NCBI GenBank assembly: GCA_021228405.1
Contig: JAJQRF010000001.1
Coordinates: 762,452-826,451 of the forward strand
Source of the DNA: Pyrinomonadaceae bacterium
GTDB lineage: Bacteria; Acidobacteriota; Blastocatellia; Pyrinomonadales; Pyrinomonadaceae
Direction: 5' to 3'
DNA: 64,000 nucleotides
This document shows, piece after piece, positions 32,923-40,062 of this stretch. The position numbers and the translations under genes were made by a program. Under the pieces are notes generated by a model, which was not told where the DNA came from, did not search any database, and saw only the letters and a list, made by a program, of their open reading frames with translations. The stretch's first letter is position 1. Each line of letters opens with the position of its first letter.

Positions 32923-35900
32923 TTAATTCAATTTTCCGCCGTTTCCATAAAGCACGAACGCCGCCCAGAAAAAAGGATTTTTCATTTTCCCGTCGCGCAA
33001 AAGTTTCAACTGCGCGTTTCGCAAAGAAGCGGCGCGGGTTTCGCCTTTCGCCAGATTTCGATAAAATCCGGTCATTAATTCCCTCGTCGCGGCATCGTCC
33101 ACCGACCAGAGGCTTGCGGCGACGGTTTCCGTCTTCGTCCGAAAAGCTTCGATAAACACGCCGACTTCGGTTCCCGAAGCGGTTCCCAAAGCGGTCTGAC
33201 ACGCCGATAGAACGACCATTTCGCTCGCTTCGAGCGGCATTGCGTAGATTTCGCCGTAAGTCAGATCGGGCGCGGAAAGATTCGGCAAATGCGCCATTTG
33301 AATACTGCTGTTTTCGAGCGGCGAACGAATGTGTCCGTGCGTTGCGAAATGCAGAATTTTGGCGGAAGTGATCTTGAAAAGCTGTTCTTTGGTCGCTTTA
33401 TTCTCGGTAAAAAGCGTCGAATTCGGAAAAACGTTCCTGATCGCTCTGACTTCTTCCAACGCGCCGTCCAAACCCGCTTCGGTCGGATTTCCGAAGGCGA
33501 TCAGCGAACCGCTCGAACGTTTGTTTGAAACCGTTATCAAATCTCCGGCGGTCAGAAAAACGAGATCGAATCTTTCCAGCAAATAACTGCTGTCGGACTG
33601 AATCAGAGCGGCAAACGGCACGAAGAAAAGCGCGTCGTTCGGAATAATTTTCAAGGTCGCCGTTCCCGTCAATAAATCTTCGACCGGCGCGATCAAAACC
33701 TCATTTAGTTTAGTCAGGGATTTTTTCAGCGGCTGTAGCGTTTTTTGGTAATATTCCGATTTATCGTCCGTTCGTAAGTCAGGGCGCGTTTTTTCGACCG
33801 CAAAACCTTCGTCCGCATTGCTGGAAAGCGCGTAAAACTCATCGGAAAAACCGCTCAATCCCTCCCGCGCCTGAGCCACCCGAGCAAGCAGATCGCTCTG
33901 TTCTATTTCGACCGTCCGCACAGCAACCGTGCCCTTTTTAACGACGAAAATATAAAGTTTTTCGGTCGTGACAAGATAAGAGAGCAGGGTTTCGTTCGGT
34001 GTCAGCGAGTTTTGGAGTTTCAGCAAATCGGTCGGGCGAACCGTAAAACGCAGATTAGGATTTTCGGTTTCGAGTTTTTTGATAGCCAAAGCATAATCCT
34101 GACGCGCCGCGCCGAGTTGATTCGCGTATGAATTCTGTTTGTTTGAAGCCTTCCCGTAAACGTCTTCCAAATTGCTTTGCACAGCATCTTTGCGCTGTTT
34201 CGCGATTTCCACCGTCTTTAGAGTTTCGGCGGATTTTCCTGTCAGTTTTAATTGCGAAAGCGGCAAAGCTTCGACCAGATCGCGCCTTTGCGAACGCGTC
34301 GCGTATTGCAAAGCGTCTTCGGAACGACCTTGCGACGTGAGCAGATCGACCATTTGACGGTAAACCGATAAAATATCGCGCCGATTCAAAAATGACGCGG
34401 ATGATTCGGAATCGGAAAAACTCGTCTGCATCGTTTCGATCAGTTCGATCGCTTCCTTGAACGCGGCTTCGGCTTCCTTCAAACGATTGGCGCGTTTGCA
34501 GGCAATTCCCAAACTGTTCAAACTTCGTGCGAGAAGCGGACGCAATTCCAGTTTCCGGTAAACTTCAATCGCCGATTTATAACCGACGACGATCTGCTCA
34601 AGTTTTAATGAATCTCCGTCCGCAAGCTTCGCCGACAGCGCGTCGGCTTCCGTTTCGCTCGCCTCGGCGGAAATATCTTCGAGCGACAATTGCAAAGCCG
34701 CCGCTTTTGCTTGCCGGGCAAATTTTAATGCCGCGTCGGGCTGTTTGGCGGCGATCTCGATGCGGCTTGCCTGCATCAGCGCAAACGCCAGACCGTTTTG
34801 CTGTTGCAAGCGCGAACGAATCCGCATTGCCTCGCGAATATTGGCGCGGGCTTTTTCAAAATCGTTGCGGTCGCTGTAGATCAACGCCAGACGCGAACGC
34901 AATCCGGCAAGCGTTCCCGAAGGTTCGCCGCTCGAGATTCGGCTGTAAATATCCGCCGCCGTTTCATATTCCTGCGCCGCCTTCGTTTCGTCGCCCTTCG
35001 CTTCAAACAAACGTCCGCGCAAACGGGCGGTCAAACCTTCGACGGCAAAGCGCGTCAATTTCGCAACGCTTGCAACAAGTTCGTCCGAATTATTTTCTTC
35101 GCCTCTGAGCTGTTCGATAATTTTCTGAACTTCAACGATCTTCGATTCCGCCGCGCCGAATTTTCCCTGCAAAGCATTGATCTGCGCGATCGCAACCAAA
35201 GCCGTCGCCAGATGCGTCCGCATATTCGCTTTTTCCAATTCGAGAGCCTGTTTCAACGCCGCCGAAGCATTCGGATTTTCAGCCGAATTTTTAGCGAGAT
35301 TTTCGCGGATCACTTCAATTTTCTTTTCAAAAAATTCGACGGCTTTATCGTAATTTCCCAGATAATAATGAGCGTCGGCGATATAATTGAGCGTCAGAAA
35401 CTCTTTCCTGCCGTCCTTTTTCCGCAGTTCGAGAGCCTTTTCAAAAAGCGCGAACGATTCCTGCGGAGTTTCGACATCGAGCAGAAGAAGTCCGAGTTTT
35501 TCGAGCGATTCGGCTTCGCCGTTCAAGTCTTTCGCTTCGCGCGAAACCTGCCCGAGCCTTTCGAGAAAGTTTTTCTGCGCCGTTTCATCCTGCAAATATT
35601 CCGCTTCGGAAATCAATGTTTTCAAATGTGCGATAACCAGAATTTGCCCGACCTTTAAAAGCATTTCGCGCTTTTCGGCACTCGTTTCCCTCACGGCATT
35701 TTGCAGACTTTTTTCGGCTTCGGTCAGATCGTTTTTGGTGCGTTCGTAGAAACTTTGGTGATACTTTTTCAGTTCCGAATCGGCTTCGAGCGATTTTTTT
35801 GTCGCCGATTCGTAATCGCCTTTCGAGAAATGAATTTCGCTGATCTGATTGAACAATGAAGCGATTTTTTGAAGAAACTTTTCGCGTTCGTCGGCTTTTG

Positions 35901-36033
35901 AAACTTCGCTCAATTGAGCACGAAGCGTGGAAATTTCGTTTTCCAATTTATTAATGTCGGCAGATTCCTGCGCCAAAACGCAGGTTGCACCGACCAAAAT
36001 AATCAGAAACAGAATTTTCGTCAAACTTTTCAT
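32923..36033 (-). CDS. Exported CHAT-domain (caspase-like) protein with TPR repeats
   Basis: 1036 residues with a signal peptide (1-21, CVLA-Q). Residues 30-620 are helical, with many tetratricopeptide-like units (e.g. SLEKLGLLLLDVETPQESFALFEKALEL). Residues 760-1036 form a CHAT peptidase domain. Its His-Cys dyad is H899 in HFATHGH and C945 in VVLSACQTALG, followed by RTKTETVAASLWSVDDAAT and the C-terminal FFWAAFVLYG. CHAT proteases are relatives of caspases and separases; in bacteria they act in protein processing and some defence systems. This one is predicted to be outside the cytoplasm. The next gene downstream is a C39-like peptidase. Confidence 0.9.
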   Translation of the reverse strand: MKSLTKILFLIILVGATCVLAQESADINKLENEISTLRAQLSEVSKADEREKFLQKIASLFNQISEIHFSKGDYESATKKSLEADSELKKYHQSFYERTKNDLTEAEKSLQNAVRETSAEKREMLLKVGQILVIAHLKTLISEAEYLQDETAQKNFLERLGQVSREAKDLNGEAESLEKLGLLLLDVETPQESFALFEKALELRKKDGRKEFLTLNYIADAHYYLGNYDKAVEFFEKKIEVIRENLAKNSAENPNASAALKQALELEKANMRTHLATALVAIAQINALQGKFGAAESKIVEVQKIIEQLRGEENNSDELVASVAKLTRFAVEGLTARLRGRLFEAKGDETKAAQEYETAADIYSRISSGEPSGTLAGLRSRLALIYSDRNDFEKARANIREAMRIRSRLQQQNGLAFALMQASRIEIAAKQPDAALKFARQAKAAALQLSLEDISAEASETEADALSAKLADGDSLKLEQIVVGYKSAIEVYRKLELRPLLARSLNSLGIACKRANRLKEAEAAFKEAIELIETMQTSFSDSESSASFLNRRDILSVYRQMVDLLTSQGRSEDALQYATRSQRRDLVEALPLSQLKLTGKSAETLKTVEIAKQRKDAVQSNLEDVYGKASNKQNSYANQLGAARQDYALAIKKLETENPNLRFTVRPTDLLKLQNSLTPNETLLSYLVTTEKLYIFVVKKGTVAVRTVEIEQSDLLARVAQAREGLSGFSDEFYALSSNADEGFAVEKTRPDLRTDDKSEYYQKTLQPLKKSLTKLNEVLIAPVEDLLTGTATLKIIPNDALFFVPFAALIQSDSSYLLERFDLVFLTAGDLITVSNKRSSGSLIAFGNPTEAGLDGALEEVRAIRNVFPNSTLFTENKATKEQLFKITSAKILHFATHGHIRSPLENSSIQMAHLPNLSAPDLTYGEIYAMPLEASEMVVLSACQTALGTASGTEVGVFIEAFRTKTETVAASLWSVDDAATRELMTGFYRNLAKGETRAASLRNAQLKLLRDGKMKNPFFWAAFVLYGNGGKLN

Positions 36034-36044
36034 TTACATAAAAA

Positions 36045-36079
36045 AGGCAAAAGTTTCCCTTTTGCAGAAACTTTTGCCT
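36045..36079 (-). terminator. Terminator between the GGGN-repeat gene and the CHAT gene
   Basis: Perfect 12-bp stem aggcaaaagttt / aaacttttgcct with an 11-nt loop, followed by T6 on the minus strand. It ends only 7 bases before the CHAT start codon region, leaving almost no room for a separate CHAT promoter, so readthrough may supply CHAT expression. Confidence 0.8.
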
Positions 36080-36091
36080 CGACTTTTTCGG

Positions 36092-36709
36092 TTATTTTTT
36101 GATAACCAAATAAGTGTTTTTACCGATCTTGATTCGTTTCTTCTCGCCGGATTGTAATTGGTAACTGCCGCCTCCGGTCGGAACGACATTGCCGCCGCCT
36201 GCCGCAACAAGATTTCCGCCGCCGGCTGCCACTAAACTCGCACCGTCATTGCCGACTAAATTTCCGCCGCCCGCCGCGACCAGATTTCCGCCGCCGGCTG
36301 CCACTAACTTACCGTTTTTAATTTCAAGACCTTTGCCGATCAATCCATACTTTTCGCCGTCAACCGTCATGTAGAAAGCGATTGTCTTGTCGGGTTGCAC
36401 AACTCTCTGCCAATTGATTCCCGCCGATCGCAGACTGTTTCGGTATTCTTTGACGGCATTATAAAGTTCCGTGTAATTTGTCCAACTGCCGTTGTTATAC
36501 AGCTTCGGATTGCATTCACCATAATCGCCGAAACCGACAGCATCATAAATTGATGCGCTCGCATCAAGGTGCGCCCAGGTTATCCACGGGTCGCGGCACG
36601 GACCTCTCTGTTTCATTTCTTCGGTTCTTTTGGCATCCGGTTGGATCTGTGCAAAAGCCGCTCCCGAACCGATGATGATAAACGCAAATACTAATAAAAT
36701 TTTCTTCAT
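36092..36709 (-). CDS. Secreted protein with LVAAGGGN repeats
   Basis: 205 residues with a signal peptide (1-20, AFA-Q). A first half of about 115 residues has no family I recognise (PCRDPWITWAHLDASASIYDA; two Cys likely disulfide-bonded). Residues 135-185 contain five to six repeats of LVAAGGGN and close variants, then a basic, beta-rich tail (KKRIKIGKNTYLVIKK). The Gly-rich repeat could form a flexible spacer or a beta-stack. The gene carries the shared upstream motif at 36774-36801. The nearby genes on this strand are also small envelope proteins. Confidence 0.75.
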   Translation of the reverse strand: MKKILLVFAFIIIGSGAAFAQIQPDAKRTEEMKQRGPCRDPWITWAHLDASASIYDAVGFGDYGECNPKLYNNGSWTNYTELYNAVKEYRNSLRSAGINWQRVVQPDKTIAFYMTVDGEKYGLIGKGLEIKNGKLVAAGGGNLVAAGGGNLVGNDGASLVAAGGGNLVAAGGGNVVPTGGGSYQLQSGEKKRIKIGKNTYLVIKK

Positions 36710-36773
36710 TTTTGTTCTCCGATTTCTTAATTTTCTCGACTGAATTAATTCCGAATGTCGCTTTCAATGACTA

Positions 36774-36801
36774 ATGCGACGAAATAAAAAAAAGCGGCTC
36801 A
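36774..36801 (-). promoter_or_regulatory. Shared upstream motif, copy A (candidate ECF-type promoter)
   Basis: On the minus strand TGAGCCGC, eight T, ATTTCGTCGCA. Nearly identical copies lie at 37715-37742 and 39400-39427, each upstream of a gene start on this strand. It lies about 65-90 bases before the start at 36709. Confidence 0.5.
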
Positions 36802-36812
36802 AAAAATTATTT

Positions 36813-37691
36813 TTAGTTGTAATGACCACATTGCGCCTGACTTCCGACCGTGAACCAGTTGTCCTTTAAATCTCTGCCCGTTATTCCGTTCAAATGCCCG
36901 CCGCGAAACGTTATCTTTCCGCCTGAGATGGTAAAAGTCCCGCTTCTTTTGCCGTCGAGATCGGTGTAGCGGTTGGCGGATGTGATTTTGAATCCGAGTC
37001 CGATCATCATTCTTCCGCCCGCGCCGGTGCAGGCGTATTCGCCGATTTTCAACCGAGTCGAATTGCCTTGATTGGTCGTTCTGATGTTTTGCGGATTCGT
37101 TGTGGTTTTGGCGTTTACATTAACTTGAAACTCCGAAACTATATTGACCCCGGCTTTCCATTGCTTAAAATTTCCGCATTTGGCACGCATCACGGATTCC
37201 GGTTCGTTTTCCGTGACAACACAGGTTTGCAAATCTTCCGCTTTGCCTGAAATACTCATTTTGATTTTGTCGCCGACCTTAAAACTGCTTCGCCATTCGT
37301 CAATGACGCTCCATTCGGCTGAATTGTTCGGCGTTTCGGCGGGAGCTGTTTCAGTTTGGTCGTTAGTCGGTTGATTATTTGCCTTTTGTAACGGACGAAA
37401 GGATTTTTCCGTTGAGCCGTAGTAGATGCCCGCCTTCCAATATTTAAAATCGTCGCATTTGACGCGCAGCAAATCGGTAGGAGCGTTTTCCGTCACCGTG
37501 CAAATTTGAAAATCCGCTTCGCTGCCGGAAACGGTATATTTTACCTTGTCACCGATTTTATATTGACCGCGCCATTCTTCACCCTTCGCCCAGTTTTCCT
37601 GCGCGAAAGCCGAAAAATTTGCGGCAAGCAATAAAACTATTGCCGTAATGAATGCTATTGTCTGCCGATTGGATTTTGTTTGATTATTCAT
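36813..37691 (-). CDS. Secreted protein with a duplicated Cys-containing module
   Basis: 292 residues with a signal peptide (about 12-30, SAFA-Q). The mature part contains the same roughly 55-residue module twice (about 37-92 and 127-182): EWR-x-x-(Y/F)-K-(I/V)-GDK-(V/I)-K, then C-x-V-x-EN, then (R/M)-(V/A)-K-C, then KxWKAG. Each copy has two cysteines, probably a disulfide. The C-terminal 90 residues (GEYACTGAGGRMMIGLGFKI ... YTDLDGKRSGTF) form a separate beta-rich domain seen in other secreted bacterial proteins. Function unknown. Motif copy B precedes it. Confidence 0.78.
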   Translation of the reverse strand: MNNQTKSNRQTIAFITAIVLLLAANFSAFAQENWAKGEEWRGQYKIGDKVKYTVSGSEADFQICTVTENAPTDLLRVKCDDFKYWKAGIYYGSTEKSFRPLQKANNQPTNDQTETAPAETPNNSAEWSVIDEWRSSFKVGDKIKMSISGKAEDLQTCVVTENEPESVMRAKCGNFKQWKAGVNIVSEFQVNVNAKTTTNPQNIRTTNQGNSTRLKIGEYACTGAGGRMMIGLGFKITSANRYTDLDGKRSGTFTISGGKITFRGGHLNGITGRDLKDNWFTVGSQAQCGHYN

Positions 37692-37714
37692 ATTAATTTT
37701 TCCTTTTGAAACTA

Positions 37715-37742
37715 ATGCGCCGTAATGAAAAAAAGCGGCTTA
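37715..37742 (-). promoter_or_regulatory. Shared upstream motif, copy B
   Basis: On the minus strand TTAAGCCGC, seven T, CATTACGGCGCAT, about 25-50 bases before the start at 37691 and upstream of AAAAGGAAAA. Compare copies A and C. Confidence 0.5.
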
Positions 37743-37756
37743 AGGATTTTTCTCAG

Positions 37757-38527
37757 CTAAAAACGGCGGTAAATATGTTTCAATAATTTGTTGTGCTCAT
37801 TGAAGTTCCGCTTTGCGATGTTCAAAAGTTCCAAATCCTGCAAATTGCTTCCTTTCATAAATTGTCGAATTTTCGGTTCCAGTTTTCGGTCGAAGATCGC
37901 GGCTTCTTTTTTGGTTAAAATGTGATCGGTCACGTTTAGCCAAATGTATCCGACGATCGGCGAAATTATCGGAATACCGAATACCAAAGCATTTTTAAAG
38001 TTCATCGATGGCAGGAAAAAATAAACTGCCGCCGCGCCGGTCAAAGCCAACAGAGGAATTAAAAAGCATCCTAATCTTAATTGTTCGTGAGAAGCCGGAA
38101 TTATCAGATCGAAATCTTTGTCCAAATTATGCAGAAAGATCGAAGTTTGTTCTTCGAGAGATTTCCGGCTCGAATGAGTTCCGCAAAATTGGCAGAAAGC
38201 GATTTCCTTCGACAAAGCCGCCCCGCAATTTTCGCAATTGTTCGGCGTGTCGATTTGCTTTTCGATGTTTGTTTCGACAGTTTGCAAATTTTGAATTGTT
38301 TCTTTTTGAGGTTTTACAACTTTCTTTTCGTTTTTCGGAATCGAAACGTTTTCGGGTTTAATTTTCTTTCTTCTATCTTCTTTTTGTTCAGCTTCGATCC
38401 ACGAATTGAGCGAAACGAGTTCGTGGTCATCAACCTCGCGCCCGAGCTTTCCGCTTAGTTCGCGTTTTTGTGCGTATTTTACCAATCCTGCAATAATGAC
38501 ACCGATAAAAATTATTATGTAAAGCAT
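37757..38527 (-). CDS. Zinc-ribbon membrane protein, unknown function
   Basis: 256 residues. An N-terminal helix (LYIIIFIGVIIAGLV) and two central hydrophobic segments (about residues 155-175 and 180-200: CFLIPLLALTGAAAVYFFL, FGIPIISPIVGYIWL) suggest a membrane protein. A zinc ribbon with CENCG ... CQFCG lies at about 98-118. A charged Lys/Glu-rich linker connects the first helix to the ribbon. I recognise no named family. It sits in a run of minus-strand envelope genes downstream of the ECF sigma factor. Confidence 0.72.
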   Translation of the reverse strand: MLYIIIFIGVIIAGLVKYAQKRELSGKLGREVDDHELVSLNSWIEAEQKEDRRKKIKPENVSIPKNEKKVVKPQKETIQNLQTVETNIEKQIDTPNNCENCGAALSKEIAFCQFCGTHSSRKSLEEQTSIFLHNLDKDFDLIIPASHEQLRLGCFLIPLLALTGAAAVYFFLPSMNFKNALVFGIPIISPIVGYIWLNVTDHILTKKEAAIFDRKLEPKIRQFMKGSNLQDLELLNIAKRNFNEHNKLLKHIYRRF

Positions 38528-38567
38528 TTATTTCGTTTTCCTGGAATGAATAAATTCCGTATCGCTG

Positions 38568-38918
38568 TTAATTCAAAAAAACTATTAAGGCAGTAGCACC
38601 GAAAACTATAAAAGACATCAATACAAAGATGACGAAAACGGTTATTGACGGATTGCGCAGGGCTTTTGTTACAAAAGGATGATGCTCCATTCTTTGAGTG
38701 TAATAAATGTTGTAAGCTCCGGCGGCAAGCAAAAGCGGCATAATAAGAACTAAAACACCTGCAACGATCAGCCAATCCGAATTCCGTTTTGAAAACCAAA
38801 CGCCGACTCCAAACAAAGAGCCTAAAGCAAATAAAACCCCTAAAATAAAAAGAACATTCGCCGCTTCTTTAACTTCCGATTTTGTTTCGGGACCTTTGAA
38901 AGGGTCGAAGTCAGACAT
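38568..38918 (-). CDS. Small integral membrane protein
   Basis: 116 residues with three membrane segments (about 20-42 LFILGVLFALGSLFGVGVWF, 49-70 LIVAGVLVLIMPLLLAAGAY, 90-115). AAGGTG lies 8 bases before the ATG. No known family is evident. It lies 16 bases after the DUF3592-like gene stop and is probably in the same operon. Confidence 0.7.
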   Translation of the reverse strand: MSDFDPFKGPETKSEVKEAANVLFILGVLFALGSLFGVGVWFSKRNSDWLIVAGVLVLIMPLLLAAGAYNIYYTQRMEHHPFVTKALRNPSITVFVIFVLMSFIVFGATALIVFLN

Positions 38919-38934
38919 AATTTTTCACCTTGCT

Positions 38935-39381
38935 TCAATGCGAAAAGCTAAAACTCAGCATTACGAAAAACGTTCCGACAAAAGCGAACAATCCGCCAAC
39001 GAAAGCAAAAATCAGATAAGAGAAAACAACGCGTGAGATCGTCCCGATATGAACTTCTTGCGGAAATTGCGGATTATAGTAAACCGTCACATTTTCCCCA
39101 ACCGAATAATTGTCCAAACTGCTCGAAATTTTCGATTGATAATCAATCAAACGCCCGTCCGCTGTCTGAAAACGAACTTTCGGTTTGTATAAAGTATTTC
39201 TCGGGGAAGAATGATTTTGCCGCATACCTTGACGAATTTCGACATCAATTACCACACCCGTCGTTTTCGTTGAACTCTTTATTTTCCAAACTTTTATCAA
39301 TAACAAAACGAGCGTAATGCCGAAAAGCAGGAAACCGAGTAAAACTGCCAAAATGCCGATGAACGCAAACGTTCGATCCAT
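38935..39381 (-). CDS. DUF3592-like membrane protein
   Basis: 148 residues from the ATG at 39381, chosen because AGGAGG lies 7-8 bases upstream; the frame is open for 31 more codons, but these overlap the motif region. One helix at the N-terminus (FAFIGILAVLLGFLLFGITLVLLLI), an extracytoplasmic beta domain (TTGVVIDVEIRQ ... VRFQTADGRLIDYQ ... GENVTVYYNPQFPQEVHIG), and a C-terminal helix match the DUF3592 pattern. Function unknown. It is divergent from the ECF sigma gene and shares a 117-base regulatory gap with it. Confidence 0.8.
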   Translation of the reverse strand: MDRTFAFIGILAVLLGFLLFGITLVLLLIKVWKIKSSTKTTGVVIDVEIRQGMRQNHSSPRNTLYKPKVRFQTADGRLIDYQSKISSSLDNYSVGENVTVYYNPQFPQEVHIGTISRVVFSYLIFAFVGGLFAFVGTFFVMLSFSFSH

Positions 39382-39399
39382 ATTTTCCTCCTGTTTCAA

Positions 39400-39427
39400 G
39401 TGCGACAAAAATAAAAAAAGCGGCTCA
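39400..39427 (-). promoter_or_regulatory. Shared upstream motif, copy C, next to the ECF sigma gene
   Basis: On the minus strand TGAGCCGC, seven T, ATTTTTGTCGCAC, located 20-46 bases before the DUF3592-like start and within the ECF sigma gene's own upstream region. Same core as copies A and B. Confidence 0.5.
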
Positions 39428-39498
39428 AAATAATTTTTAATCCCCGAAAATCTTGCAGTGAAGGAAAATTCCAACTATTCTTACTTTGTTTAAGTCGA

Positions 39499-40059
39499 AT
39501 GTCTGAAAAACCGATCACACAATTGCTTCAGGAATTGCGAAAAGGAGAGCGTCAAACTCTGGATGAAATACTGCCTTTGGTTTATGACGAGCTTCGCAGA
39601 TTGGCTAAAAATTATCTGAACCGCGAAAGGTCGAATCACACTTTGCAACCGACCGCATTAGTTCACGAAGCATATTTGAGATTGATCGGGCAGAAAGAGA
39701 TCGAATGGCAAAACCGCGCACATTTTTTCGGTGTTTCGGCGCGGTTGATGCGCGAGATTTTGATCGAACACGCGCGCGGACGAAACCGCCAGAAACGCGG
39801 CGGCGAATTCAAAACGCAGATCGCGCTCGACGAAAACATCAGCTTTGCCCAACAAAACCAACTCGATGTCGTCGCGGTTGACGACGCGCTCTCAAAACTC
39901 GAAAAACTCGATGAAAGACAAGCACGAATCGTTGAAATGAAATTTTTCGGCGGTTTGACGATTGAAGAAATCAGCGAAGTCCTGAGCATTTCTCCCGCCA
40001 CCGTCAAACGCGAATGGTCAAGCGCGAAACTCTTTCTCTATAAAACTTTAGAAGATTAA
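39499..40059 (+). CDS. ECF-family RNA polymerase sigma factor (TIGR02999-like)
   Basis: 186 residues. Region 2 is recognisable (VYDELRRLAKNYLNRERSNHTLQPTALVHEAYLRL) and region 4 is a helix-turn-helix (LDERQARIVEMKFFGGLTIEEISEVLSISPATVKREWSSAK). The SNHTLQPTALVHEAYLRL stretch is typical of the ECF subgroup that accompanies Ser/Thr kinases in Acidobacteria and Planctomycetes. There is no anti-sigma gene; the kinase encoded 3 bases downstream may control its activity by phosphorylation (inference from this subgroup's usual arrangement). Confidence 0.92.
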   Translation: MSEKPITQLLQELRKGERQTLDEILPLVYDELRRLAKNYLNRERSNHTLQPTALVHEAYLRLIGQKEIEWQNRAHFFGVSARLMREILIEHARGRNRQKRGGEFKTQIALDENISFAQQNQLDVVAVDDALSKLEKLDERQARIVEMKFFGGLTIEEISEVLSISPATVKREWSSAKLFLYKTLED

Positions 40060-40062
40060 TTT

